DNA of 37,126 nucleotides from Pseudomonas syringae pv. cilantro (GTDB taxonomy: Bacteria; Pseudomonadota; Gammaproteobacteria; Pseudomonadales; Pseudomonadaceae): NCBI RefSeq assembly GCF_001293775.1, contig NZ_LGLN01000013.1, forward strand, positions 290,272-327,397, read 5' to 3'. Shown piece after piece: positions 17,237-25,719 of this stretch. The number at the start of each line of letters is the position of its first letter. The first letter of the stretch is position 1. The position numbers were made by a program, and so were the translations under genes. The notes under the pieces are model-generated. The model worked only from the letters and a program-made list of their open reading frames with translations, was not told the DNA's origin and did no database searches.

Positions 17237-18016
17237 TCAATTCGAGTGATTAAGCACCTGCAGAATGGCAGCGCTTTGTGCGTCGGGTTCGCCGTCGAAA
17301 CGGGCAGGGCGGTAGTGCATCTGGAAGGCTGCCAGCACCTGTCGCGTTGCGATGTCCAGCTCGCCGGTTTGCGGGGTGCTGTAGCCAAGGCGTGCCAGTT
17401 GCTGCTGGAACCAGGTGATGCTCGGCAGGTTGACGGCGAGCAATGCCTGGCGCTGGGCAACCTGGCGTTCGTCGGGCCAGATGCCCAGGCCTTCGGCTGC
17501 GAGGCGTTTCCATGGGAACAGCGGGCCCGGGTCCTGCTTGCGTAGCGGGGCGATGTCGCTATGGCCGATGACGTGTTTGGGGTCGATTTTGTTGCGTTTG
17601 ACGATGTCCTTGAGCAGCACGATCATCGACTGGACCTGCGCTTCGCTGTACGGATACCACAGGCGACCGGTCGGTGTTTCCTTGAAGCCCGGATTGACGA
17701 TTTCGATGCCGATCGAGCTGGAGTTGAGCCAGGTGCGGCCTTCCCATTCGCTTTCGCCGGCGTGCCACGCTCGGGCGTTTTCATCGACCAGCTTGTAAAC
17801 GGTGGCTTTGGCGTCATCTCCTATCAGGTAATGACTGCTGACCTCGCCATGGGTCAACAACTGGAGTGAGTGTTCCAGTGAGGTCGAGGTGTAATGCATC
17901 ACGACGTACTGAACCCGGTTGTCGAAATTCACAGACGGGTGGCTGGTGTCCAGCGTTGGACCGCTGGAGCAGGCCGTGAGGGCGAGTAGCAGAAGGGCGG
18001 AGAAATACAGCTTCAT
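17237..18016 (-). CDS. N-acetylmuramoyl-L-alanine amidase lipoprotein (AmpDh2-like)
   Basis: A 259-residue outer-membrane lipoprotein that cuts the muramyl-peptide amide bond of peptidoglycan. It has a lipoprotein signal with lipobox LTAC (cysteine at about residue 16), an Amidase_2 domain at about 35-185 with zinc-ligand histidines in YVVMHYTS and VIGHSDIAP, and a C-terminal peptidoglycan-binding domain at about 200-255 (LARLGYSTPQTGELD). Position next to kinB and dgcH and the length match AmpDh2 of P. aeruginosa, an anhydro-amidase acting on cell-wall fragments. The start MKLYFSALLL gives the lipoprotein signal; a longer in-frame start would spoil it. A 14-bp perfect palindrome lies 62 bases upstream. 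Confidence 0.88.
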   Translation of the reverse strand: MKLYFSALLLLALTACSSGPTLDTSHPSVNFDNRVQYVVMHYTSTSLEHSLQLLTHGEVSSHYLIGDDAKATVYKLVDENARAWHAGESEWEGRTWLNSSSIGIEIVNPGFKETPTGRLWYPYSEAQVQSMIVLLKDIVKRNKIDPKHVIGHSDIAPLRKQDPGPLFPWKRLAAEGLGIWPDERQVAQRQALLAVNLPSITWFQQQLARLGYSTPQTGELDIATRQVLAAFQMHYRPARFDGEPDAQSAAILQVLNHSN

Positions 18017-18077
18017 TGGATTGGCAACATCGGCAGGTAATGCAACAGGATAACAAAGCGCCAGCAAATAGCTTCAG

Positions 18078-18109
18078 GCTGAAACATTTGTTCAGACAAA
18101 TGTTTCAGC
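18078..18109. other. Perfect 14-bp inverted repeat between dgcH and the amidase
   Basis: GCTGAAACATTTGT (18078-18091) and ACAAATGTTTCAGC (18096-18109) are exact reverse complements with a TCAG loop. It begins at the last base of the dgcH stop codon. No T-tract follows in the direction of transcription. It could be a 3'-end stabiliser of dgcH mRNA or an operator for the amidase gene. Confidence 0.6.
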
Positions 18110-20181
18110 TATCCCTGTTCTATCCGGTTCCTGCCATTTTCCTTGGCTTTATAGAGGGCCTGGTCGGCGCGCTTTATGGCGGTATCGGGACGTTCTCCGA
18201 CCCGAAAAGCGGTCATTCCCGTGGAAACCGTGATTGTTACCCGTTCGCCCTTGAAGTGAAACGGACACAGCTCGACGGCGGCACGCAGTTCGTCGAGAAG
18301 CGCTAGCCCGGCATCGGGAACGGTTGCGGGCAACAGCATGACAAACTCTTCGCCACCGAAGCGGGCGAGAAAATCCCCAGGCCGCAGGCGTTTCTTGAAG
18401 ACATTGGCGACAATCTTCAACACTTTGTCGCCAGCCAGGTGCCCGTAGCCGTCGTTGATACGCTTGAAATGATCGAGATCGAGAATGCACACCAGCAGGC
18501 TGTTTTTCTCCCGCTGCCACTGCGCCATTTCATGCTCGAGTCGTTCACCCCAGGCGGCCCGGTTGGGCAGTTCGGTGAGCGTATCGACCAGCGCCTTTTG
18601 ACGTTGCTCTTCCAGGTGACTCCTGAAACCCAGCGCCTCCTGCTCCATGCTGGCGACGCGGGCCGACAGGCTTTGCAGTCGCGAAGCCACTTCCTGCTCG
18701 CGGTCGTCGCGTTTGCGCTGGTAATTATCCATGGTGCTGAGCAAGCCTTCGAGCCGGTTATCCAGCACCTGCTTGAGGCTGGTCAGGTCGGACGCATCCT
18801 GAACGCTGCTTTGCAGCCCACCCACCTGTTCGCGCAATTGCTCGTTCAAGTCGCGAACGGCGGACTGATCCTCGGCGTGATCTTCGCTGGCAGCCTGCAA
18901 ATGGCTCTGGAACGACTCGAGTCGCTCGTTCAGTTGCTTGAGATAGCTGCCGAACTCCTGTTGACCACCGTTATTGATCGCCAGCATCAAGACTGCAAGA
19001 TCGTCGAGGATCGGTAGCAGTTCGTACCAGTTAAGCCCGTGTTTGAGGCGTAGCTGCATGTCCTCGACCTGCGGACGAAAATGCTCGGACAACGTCAGGT
19101 CGTTGAGCAGGCCCAGCAGGGTTTCTTCGATGTGCGCAGCAACCGAGCTGTAGCTCGGCTCCGGGGAGGAGGGCAACGCGTAGCCGTCATCGCCTTCTAC
19201 TACCTCGGTTTCAGGCTCGGCATCTTCTTCCGGTTGCTCTGTGTCAACGACTAGCGGTGCCGGTCGTTGCTGGTAGGGTACGCTGGGAACAGGCGCCAGC
19301 ATGTCGGTGATATCAACGGGCTCGACGTAGATGTAGGTGTTTTCAGCAGGTGGTTCGGGGGCAATTTCTGCGTGGAGCGTGACCGTGGGTGTGGCGGTCA
19401 CGGAGGGTGCCGCCTCTACTGGCGTGGGAGCAGTAACTGCCTCGCCCTCTGCAACGAGTGCCGGCGGTGGGGCAGACTCGATAACCGTATCAGTCTTCTC
19501 GGCCTGCGCCGGAAGTGGTGCTACCGGCATTGGCGGCGTATCCGGCTGCGCGGGTGATGCAGGTCGTTCATGGTGCACGTTGTCGTGCTGCTCCTCCGGC
19601 ACCAAGGCCGGAGTAAGGTCAGGCGGAGGTTCAGGAGGATGCTCCTCGCTGTGCGCGTCCCGTGAGCCGAACAGGCGTTGCAGCAATCCCTGGCGGGGGG
19701 CTTCTTCGGGTTTTTCTATCTGCGTCAGGGCCTGGCCTTGCAGGCTGCTCAACTCGCCGAGCAGGACGGGCAGTTCGCGTGCCTGAGCGGCGCGCTCTTC
19801 AAGGTCCTTGGCGAAGCGCTTGAGTGGTTTGCGGACGTCGCGTGGCAGCGGCAGTGCCTGGAGCTGTGCGACAAGGGCGGTCAGTGCCGAACTGATCTGC
19901 CCGGCGCGCACTTCGCGGCGATGTTCGGAATCCAGCACGGCCTTTTCAAGGCGCGGGATCAGGGCCGCGAGGCCTGCATCCATGTCGTCAGTGCGGACGA
20001 TTTCACGCATTTCCTTCATGCATTCGTCGACGGCCCGGTCTGAACCCTCCGCCGCCAGACTGCTGCGTACCAGGCCGCGCCGCAGCAAGTCGAGCCGCGC
20101 ATCCCAGCGCTTTTCGAGCTTATCCTGTTGCTCGATCCCTTTGAGGTATTTCTCTTTCCAACGCTCCGCGTCGTCGCTCAT
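18109..20181 (-). CDS. dgcH: GGDEF diguanylate cyclase (DgcH)
   Basis: A 690-residue cytoplasmic protein making cyclic di-GMP. The C-terminal GGDEF domain (about 525-690) has an intact active site GGEEF at 609-613 and, nine residues before it, the allosteric I-site RPGD (600-603), so product inhibition is expected. The N-terminal part has a helical region, a Pro/Ala/Glu-rich linker (about 180-335) that looks disordered, and a long coiled coil before the catalytic domain. No membrane helix is seen. Position and length fit DgcH (PA5487), reported as a basal cyclase in P. aeruginosa. Start and upstream stop overlap in ATGA, coupling it to the nuclease-fold gene. An earlier in-frame start is less likely. 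Confidence 0.9.
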   Translation of the reverse strand: MSDDAERWKEKYLKGIEQQDKLEKRWDARLDLLRRGLVRSSLAAEGSDRAVDECMKEMREIVRTDDMDAGLAALIPRLEKAVLDSEHRREVRAGQISSALTALVAQLQALPLPRDVRKPLKRFAKDLEERAAQARELPVLLGELSSLQGQALTQIEKPEEAPRQGLLQRLFGSRDAHSEEHPPEPPPDLTPALVPEEQHDNVHHERPASPAQPDTPPMPVAPLPAQAEKTDTVIESAPPPALVAEGEAVTAPTPVEAAPSVTATPTVTLHAEIAPEPPAENTYIYVEPVDITDMLAPVPSVPYQQRPAPLVVDTEQPEEDAEPETEVVEGDDGYALPSSPEPSYSSVAAHIEETLLGLLNDLTLSEHFRPQVEDMQLRLKHGLNWYELLPILDDLAVLMLAINNGGQQEFGSYLKQLNERLESFQSHLQAASEDHAEDQSAVRDLNEQLREQVGGLQSSVQDASDLTSLKQVLDNRLEGLLSTMDNYQRKRDDREQEVASRLQSLSARVASMEQEALGFRSHLEEQRQKALVDTLTELPNRAAWGERLEHEMAQWQREKNSLLVCILDLDHFKRINDGYGHLAGDKVLKIVANVFKKRLRPGDFLARFGGEEFVMLLPATVPDAGLALLDELRAAVELCPFHFKGERVTITVSTGMTAFRVGERPDTAIKRADQALYKAKENGRNRIEQG

Positions 20182-21053
20182 GCAAGGTTTCCACCAGAGG
20201 GCACAGGCAGTGAGTCCCCACACAGTGAAGCAGGCAGGCGAATCTCGACGGCAACCGGCAGGTGATCGGAAATGGGTTGGGCCAGCACCTGCACGCGTTC
20301 AAGCGTCAGGGTCGGGCTGAGCAGAATGTGATCAAGGCAGCGCTTTGGGCGCCAGCTGGGGAACGTCGCTTCGATTTGCGGGGCCAACAGCCCCAGATCA
20401 CGAAGCGGCGAGTGTTCCAGCAAGTCATTGGCATGCGTGTTCATGTCGCCCATCAGCACTTGGTGACGGTAGCCGCCGATCAGTTCGCGAATGTAGGCGA
20501 GTTGTCGGGTTCGGGTGCGGGTCCCGAGGGCCAGGTGCATCATGACGACGATCAACGCATCTTCGCCTTCGCCAAAGCGCACGAGAATTGCACCGCGTCC
20601 GGCCGGGCCCGGTAACGGGTGGTCTTCGATCTTGGTCGGGCGCAGACGGCTCAGTACACCGTTGCTGTGCTGGGCAAGACGCCCGAGGTTGCGATTGAGC
20701 TGTTGATACCAGTACGGAAAACCGCCCAGTTGGGCAAGATGTTCGACCTGATTGACGAAGCCGGAGCGCATGCTCCCGCCGTCGACTTCCTGAAGCGCCA
20801 CCAGATCGAAGTCGTTGATCAGGTCACCGATTTTCTGCAGGTTACCTGCGCGTCCGCCGTGCGGCAGTAAATGCTGCCAGCTGCGCGTCAGGTAGTGCCG
20901 GTAGCGTTCGGTGCTGATACCGACCTGAATGTTGAAGCTGAGCAAACGCAGCCTGCCGTCTTCCGGCAAGCCGCTTTGCGTCAGGTGATGTTCGTTGACC
21001 TGCGGATCATGCAGGCCAACGATACGCGGGCTACCTTTGCCCCAACGGCGCAT
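20178..21053 (-). CDS. Endonuclease/exonuclease/phosphatase-fold protein
   Basis: A 291-residue member of the EEP superfamily (the fold of DNase I, exonuclease III and inositol phosphatases). Motifs in order: LLSFNIQV at about residue 38, the metal-binding glutamate in ALQEVDGGS, LVALQE and IVVMMHLALG strands, GDMNTHAND, and the C-terminal ISDHLPVAVEI with the catalytic Asp-His. All key acidic residues are present, so it should be active, but the substrate is unknown. No signal peptide is seen. It starts nine bases after dsbA stops and overlaps dgcH by four bases, so dsbA, this gene and dgcH form one operon, as in P. aeruginosa. Confidence 0.85.
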   Translation of the reverse strand: MRRWGKGSPRIVGLHDPQVNEHHLTQSGLPEDGRLRLLSFNIQVGISTERYRHYLTRSWQHLLPHGGRAGNLQKIGDLINDFDLVALQEVDGGSMRSGFVNQVEHLAQLGGFPYWYQQLNRNLGRLAQHSNGVLSRLRPTKIEDHPLPGPAGRGAILVRFGEGEDALIVVMMHLALGTRTRTRQLAYIRELIGGYRHQVLMGDMNTHANDLLEHSPLRDLGLLAPQIEATFPSWRPKRCLDHILLSPTLTLERVQVLAQPISDHLPVAVEIRLPASLCGDSLPVPSGGNLA

Positions 21054-21062
21054 GACCGGCGC

Positions 21063-21707
21063 TTACTTGGCAGCCGTCGTAGCTGCTCGCTCTTTGGCGA
21101 TCAACTGGTCGGCCACCTTCAGAGTTGCTTCCGGACCACCGGCCGAACCGAGGTCAAAACGGTACTTGCCGTTGACGATCATGGTCGGAACGCCAGTCAC
21201 TTCGTACTTCTTGGCCAGTTCCTTGTACTGCGCGATCTTGCCCTTCACTGCGAAGGAGTCGAACGTCTTGAGGAAGTTGTCCTTGTTCACGCCCTGAGTC
21301 GCAACGAAATCGGCCATGTCTTTCTTGTCGGTCAGACGCTTGCCGCCTTTCTGGATGGCTTCGAAGACGGCTGCGTGAACCTTGTGCTCGACGCCCATGG
21401 TGTCCAGAGTGATGAACAGTTGGCCATGTGCATCCCACGCGCCGCCGAACATGGCCGGGATACGCACGAAATTGACGTCGGACGGCAGTTTTTCAACCCA
21501 TGGATTGATGGTCGGCTCGAACGCGTAGCAATGCGGGCAGCCATACCAGAACAGTTCGATGACTTCGATCTTGCCCGGCTCGGCAACGGGCACAGCGCTT
21601 TTCAGCTCGACGTATTGTTTGCCGGCCTCGATGGGCTCGGCGGCCTGGGCGGACATACCGAACAGACTGGCGGCAACCAGAGCGGCGCTGATGATCAGAT
21701 TACGCAT
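21063..21707 (-). CDS. dsbA: Periplasmic thiol:disulfide oxidoreductase DsbA
   Basis: A 214-residue periplasmic thioredoxin-fold enzyme that forms disulfide bonds in exported proteins. Signal peptide about 1-22 (MSAQA before AEPIE), active site C57-P-H-C60, and cis-proline loop TGVPT. The CPHC motif is that of oxidising DsbA. AGGAG precedes the ATG. In P. aeruginosa the genes for cytochrome c4 and a second c-type cytochrome lie between engB and dsbA; here only a 295-base gap remains, with a TATAAT box at 21924-21929 on the minus strand that could drive dsbA with a leader of about 210 bases. Confidence 0.95.
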   Translation of the reverse strand: MRNLIISAALVAASLFGMSAQAAEPIEAGKQYVELKSAVPVAEPGKIEVIELFWYGCPHCYAFEPTINPWVEKLPSDVNFVRIPAMFGGAWDAHGQLFITLDTMGVEHKVHAAVFEAIQKGGKRLTDKKDMADFVATQGVNKDNFLKTFDSFAVKGKIAQYKELAKKYEVTGVPTMIVNGKYRFDLGSAGGPEATLKVADQLIAKERAATTAAK

Positions 21708-22002
21708 GCTTTACTCCTGAGCAGATTGAATCGCCTTCATGCGACGGTGTTTTCGACCGGGCGCGAAAGCCTGAGTTCGTTAGTGTAACGCTGGGGTTGT
21801 AAAAATGGGCGGCTGTGGCAGGCCTTTTTGCATAAGAGTGAAGCAGGTCATGTCTGAATGTTCCAGCGGCCAGTCAGCGCCCTCCCGACAGGGTGCGAGT
21901 ATGGGCCGGGGGACAGGTGTGTCATTATAGGCGCACGCACTCAAACGAAACCGACACCTCTTGCCACACGCCTTGCAGGCAAGGGCCTTCACCGGAAATC
22001 AC

Positions 22003-22638
22003 ATGCAGCTCAAAAACCCCATTCTCGGTCTGTGCCAACAGGCCACGTTCATGCTCAGCGCCGCCAAGGTCGACCAATGCCCCGATGACGAAGGTTTTGA
22101 AGTCGCATTTGCCGGTCGCTCCAACGCGGGCAAGTCGAGCGCGCTGAACACCCTGACGCATGCCAGCCTGGCGCGTACTTCCAAGACGCCGGGGCGTACT
22201 CAGTTGCTGAACTTCTTTGGCCTGGACGAAGATCGCCGTCTGGTCGATTTGCCTGGCTACGGTTACGCGAAAGTACCCATCCCGCTCAAGCTGCACTGGC
22301 AGCGCCACCTGGAAGCCTATCTGGGCAGTCGCGAAAGCCTGAAGGGGCTGATCCTGATGATGGACATCCGTCATCCAATGACTGATTTCGACATCCTGAT
22401 GCTTGACTGGGCCATCGCGAGCAACATGCCGATGCACATCCTGCTGACCAAGGCCGACAAGCTGACCTACGGTGCAGCCAAGAACACGCTGCTCAAGGTT
22501 CAGGCCGAGATCCGCAAGGGTTGGGGCGACGCCGTCAGCATTCAGTTGTTCTCGGCCCCCAAGCGCATGGGGCTGGAAGAGGCCTACACCGTCCTGGCCG
22601 ACTGGATGGAACTGGAAGACAAGGCGCCTGCCGAGTAA
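22003..22638 (+). CDS. engB: Ribosome biogenesis GTPase EngB (YihA/YsxC)
   Basis: A 211-residue small GTPase for 50S ribosome subunit assembly. G1 [10 protein letters not shown]2 threonine in KTPGRTQ, G3 DLPGYG, G4 TKAD and the G5 serine region (LFSAPK) are all present in order. The start [10 protein letters not shown] was chosen as the family start; an ATG 42 bases upstream adds a tail not typical of the family. The gene is divergent from dsbA. Its 3' end faces the ErsA sRNA gene and then polA, an arrangement also seen around Spot 42 in enterics. Confidence 0.95.
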   Translation: MQLKNPILGLCQQATFMLSAAKVDQCPDDEGFEVAFAGRSNAGKSSALNTLTHASLARTSKTPGRTQLLNFFGLDEDRRLVDLPGYGYAKVPIPLKLHWQRHLEAYLGSRESLKGLILMMDIRHPMTDFDILMLDWAIASNMPMHILLTKADKLTYGAAKNTLLKVQAEIRKGWGDAVSIQLFSAPKRMGLEEAYTVLADWMELEDKAPAE

Positions 22639-22647
22639 ATCGCAGGC

Positions 22648-22692
22648 AAAAAAAGACCCCGGACTTCGCATGGGGAGAAGGAAGTTCCGGGG
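22648..22692 (-). terminator. Intrinsic terminator of ErsA
   Basis: On the minus strand a GC-rich stem (CCCCGGAACTTC with GAAGTCCGGGG, one bulged base) is followed by TC and seven T (A-run at 22648-22654 on the plus strand). It ends the ErsA transcript and points towards engB. Confidence 0.85.
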
Positions 22693-22777
22693 CTTAAGGT
22701 CCAGACCTTAGGGTGGGGTCCGGATATATGCCAACACTTAACACAACTAGGAGCACGATGGATTTTGCAATCTATCG
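22648..22777 (-). ncRNA. ersA: Small RNA ErsA
   Basis: A transcript of about 130 bases is predicted between polA and engB, from a sigma-22 promoter (22783-22811) to a strong terminator (22648-22692). Location, orientation, length and promoter type match ErsA of P. aeruginosa, an envelope-stress sRNA that with Hfq regulates algC and other targets and lies in the position of enteric Spot 42. A second small hairpin, TAAGGTC-CA-GACCTTA, lies just 5' of the terminator. The interval has no coding potential. I cannot check nucleotide identity, so the name rests on synteny and signals. Confidence 0.82.
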
Positions 22778-22782
22778 GAACC

Positions 22783-22811
22783 TCTGACTCCTGTCTAAAT
22801 GGTTAAGTTCC
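22783..22811 (-). promoter_or_regulatory. Sigma-22 (AlgU/RpoE) promoter of ErsA
   Basis: The -35 element GGAACTT (22805-22811) and the -10 element TCAGA (22783-22787) are separated by 17 bases on the minus strand, matching the sigma-22 consensus GAACTT-N16/17-TCTGA with one difference. The transcript would start near 22777. Confidence 0.75.
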
Positions 22812-22879
22812 AGCAATTAAGAAAAGTTCACCTTTCCTACAATGTTTGACGAACCTGCCTACAGTTCGCCCTTTTTCAC

Positions 22880-25645
22880 TCAATGCGCCTCGTCCCAATT
22901 GTTGCCGATGCCGACTTCCACCAGCAGCGGAACCGCCAAATCTGCGGCCCCGCTCATGTGCGGACGGATCTGTTCGCTGATCTGATCGACCAGGTCTTCG
23001 CGCACTTCCAGCACCAGTTCATCGTGTACCTGCAGGATGACGCGTGCATCCAGGCCGGAGGTATCCAGCCAGCCATTTACCGCGACCATCGCTTTCTTGA
23101 TGATATCTGCCGCCGTCCCTTGCATCGGCGCGTTGATCGCCATGCGCTCCGCACCCTTGCGCAGGGACGGGTTCTTGGCATTGATGTCCGGCAGGTACAG
23201 GCGGCGGCCGAAGATGGTTTCGACAAAACCCTGCTCGGCGGCCTGGGCGCGGGTACGTTCCATGTAGTCGAGCACGCCGGGGTAGCGGGCGAAGTAACGG
23301 TCTACGTAAGCCTGTGACTGCTTGCGGTCGACGCCGATCTGTTTGGCCAGACCGAACGCGCTCATGCCGTAGATCAGGCCGAAGTTGATCGCCTTGGCGC
23401 TGCGGCGCATGTCTTGAGTAACGCCTTCCAGCTCGACGCCGAAGACTTCCGCCGCCGTGGCCCGGTGCACGTCCAGATCATTGCGGAACGCGTGCAGCAA
23501 GCCTTCGTCCTTCGCCAGATGCGCCATGATCCGCAGTTCGATCTGCGAATAGTCCGCTGCCAGCAGCTTGTAACCCTTCGGCGCGACGAACGCCTGACGA
23601 ATACGGCGCCCTTCGGCGGTACGAATCGGGATGTTCTGCAGGTTCGGATCGCTGGACGACAAGCGCCCGGTCACCGCCACTGCCTGATGATAAGACGTGT
23701 GGATGCGCCCGGTGCGCGGGTTGATCTGCTCGGGCAGGCGGTCGGTGTAGGTGCTCTTGAGCTTGCTCATCGAACGGTACTGCATCAGCACCTTCGGCAG
23801 CGGGAAGTCCTGCTCGGCCAGTTCGGCAAGCACCGCCTCGGCGGTCGACGGCTGGCCGGTGGCGGTTTTGCTGAGGATTGGCATGCCGAGCTTTTCGTAG
23901 AGAATCACCCCGAGCTGCTTGGGCGAGCCCAGGTTGAACTCTTCACCGGCAATGGCGAAGGCTTCGCGCTCCAGTGCGGTCATCTTGTCGCCCAGTTCGA
24001 CGCTCTGGATGCCCAGCAGGTTGGCATCGACCAGCGCGCCCTGGCGCTCGATACGCGCCAGTACGGGGACAAGTGGCATCTCGATATCGTTGAGCACCGG
24101 CTGCAAGGTCGGGATCGCCGCCAGACGCGCTTCGAACACTTCATGCAGGCGCAGGGTCAGGTCCGCTTCTTCGGCGGCATAGTTGCCTGCCTGCTCCAGC
24201 GCAATCTGGTCGAAAGTCAGCTGTTTGGCACCCTTGCCGGCGATGTCCTGAAAGTTGATCGGCGTGTGCGTCAGGTACTTGGCCACCAGGCTGTCGCGGT
24301 CGTGGCGGGTCGCAGTGGAATCCAGTACGTAAGATTCCAGAATGGTGTCGAAGCGGACGCCCTGCAAATCGATGCCCTGCGCCTGATCGCCATCGATCGC
24401 GCAATTGGCAAGCAGATTGATGGCGAATTTGGCGTGCTGACCGACCTTGATCTTGCTCGGGTCCTCCAGCAACGGCTTGAGGGTCTTGAGCACGCTGTCG
24501 CGATCCAGCTGCTGCGGGACGCCCATGTACGAGTGAGTCAGCGGAATGTACGCCGCTTCGTGGGTCTGAATGGCAAAAGACAAGCCGACCAGTTGCGCGC
24601 GTTGGGCGTCGGTGCCGTTGCTCTGCGTGACGAAGGCGAACAGCGGCGCGGCCTTGAGCTTTTTCAGCCAGGCGTCGAACTGAGTCTGCTCAAGGATGAT
24701 TTCATAGGCCGCTTCTTTGGCTTCTACTGTCGGCTCTTCAACGGTCAATTCCTGCCCGGCACGCTTGGCGTCGCGTTGCAGGTCTTCGATCCAGCTTTTG
24801 AATTCCAGCTCGGCGTACAGCTCCATCAGCGCATCGCGGTCCGGTTCGCCGCAGTGCAGCTGATCCAGTTCGATGTCTAGCGGCACGTCGATCTTGATGG
24901 TCGCCAGCTCGTAGGACAGAAACGCCATCTCGCGATGCTCTTCGAGCTTGGCGGCGAGGGTCTTGGCACCGCGGATCGGCAGGGTCGCGACCTTGTCGAG
25001 GTTGTCGTAAAGCTCTTTGATCCCGCCACCGACGCCGACCAGCAGACCGACCGCAGTTTTTTCACCGACCCCCGGCACGCCTGGAATGTTGTCGACCTTG
25101 TCGCCCATCAGCGCGAGGTAATCGATGATGTGTTCAGGGCCGACGCCGAACTTCTCTTTCACGCCCGCGACGTCCATTACGCTGCCGGTCATGGTGTTGA
25201 CCAGCGTGATGTGCCCGTCGACCAGTTGCGCCATGTCCTTGTCACCAGTGGAAATGACCACCGGACGATCCGCCGCCGCGCTGCTGCGCGCCAGGGTGCC
25301 GATCACGTCATCCGCTTCGACGCCTTCCACGCACAAAAACGGATAGCCCATGCCTTTGACGCACGCATGCAGCAGATCGACCTGCACGCGCAGGTCATCC
25401 GGCATGCTGGGCCGGTTGGCTTTATAGTCGGTGTACAGCGCGTCACGAAAGGTCCCGCCCTTGGCGTCGAAAACCACGGCGAGCGGGCTTTCCGGGTACT
25501 GGCGACGCAGGCTTTTAAGCATGTTCAGCACGCCTTTGACGGCGCCGGTCGGCAAGCCTTTGGACGTGGTCAGGGGGGGCAGTGCATGGAAGGCGCGGTA
25601 GAGGTAAGAAGAACCGTCCACCAGGACGAGCGGCGCTTGGGTCAT
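22880..25645 (-). CDS. polA: DNA polymerase I
   Basis: A 921-residue repair and Okazaki-fragment polymerase. The 5'-nuclease domain (1-290) is intact: VDGSSYLYRAFH, FDAKGGTFRD, EADDVIGTLA, STGDKDMAQL, GDKVDNIPG. The polymerase domain (about 520-921) is intact: motif A DYSQIELR (698-705), motif B RRSAKAINFGLIYG (747-760), motif C VHDELVLEV. The middle 3'-5' exonuclease domain (about 310-505) has lost its catalytic acids: E. coli D355 and E357 (FDTETD) correspond to V339 and Q341 (FVTQSN), D424 to A408 (GQHAKFA), and D501 to E493 (YAAEEAD). Proofreading is therefore expected to be absent. The start is ATG at MTQAPLVLVD. It is divergent from the DUF2782 gene. Confidence 0.97.
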   Translation of the reverse strand: MTQAPLVLVDGSSYLYRAFHALPPLTTSKGLPTGAVKGVLNMLKSLRRQYPESPLAVVFDAKGGTFRDALYTDYKANRPSMPDDLRVQVDLLHACVKGMGYPFLCVEGVEADDVIGTLARSSAAADRPVVISTGDKDMAQLVDGHITLVNTMTGSVMDVAGVKEKFGVGPEHIIDYLALMGDKVDNIPGVPGVGEKTAVGLLVGVGGGIKELYDNLDKVATLPIRGAKTLAAKLEEHREMAFLSYELATIKIDVPLDIELDQLHCGEPDRDALMELYAELEFKSWIEDLQRDAKRAGQELTVEEPTVEAKEAAYEIILEQTQFDAWLKKLKAAPLFAFVTQSNGTDAQRAQLVGLSFAIQTHEAAYIPLTHSYMGVPQQLDRDSVLKTLKPLLEDPSKIKVGQHAKFAINLLANCAIDGDQAQGIDLQGVRFDTILESYVLDSTATRHDRDSLVAKYLTHTPINFQDIAGKGAKQLTFDQIALEQAGNYAAEEADLTLRLHEVFEARLAAIPTLQPVLNDIEMPLVPVLARIERQGALVDANLLGIQSVELGDKMTALEREAFAIAGEEFNLGSPKQLGVILYEKLGMPILSKTATGQPSTAEAVLAELAEQDFPLPKVLMQYRSMSKLKSTYTDRLPEQINPRTGRIHTSYHQAVAVTGRLSSSDPNLQNIPIRTAEGRRIRQAFVAPKGYKLLAADYSQIELRIMAHLAKDEGLLHAFRNDLDVHRATAAEVFGVELEGVTQDMRRSAKAINFGLIYGMSAFGLAKQIGVDRKQSQAYVDRYFARYPGVLDYMERTRAQAAEQGFVETIFGRRLYLPDINAKNPSLRKGAERMAINAPMQGTAADIIKKAMVAVNGWLDTSGLDARVILQVHDELVLEVREDLVDQISEQIRPHMSGAADLAVPLLVEVGIGNNWDEAH

Positions 25646-25719
25646 GAGCAGAATCAACCTTTTCGGCGGGGTCGGCGCTAGAATGCGCGGACCATTGACG
25701 ACAAAGGGACAAGGTTATC

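Noticed and set aside
20182..20223. Longer start for DgcH
   Set aside because: It would overlap the upstream gene by 46 bases; the ATGA overlap at 20178-20181 is the usual coupled arrangement.
21814..21832. Sigma-54-like sequence TGGCAGGCCTTTTTGCA before engB
   Set aside because: The GG and GC are eleven rather than ten bases apart, and engB is a housekeeping gene.
23414..24880. 488-codon open frame opposite polA
   Set aside because: Antisense to polA motifs on the other strand, with composition typical of a shadow frame (many Gln, Arg and His) and no family.
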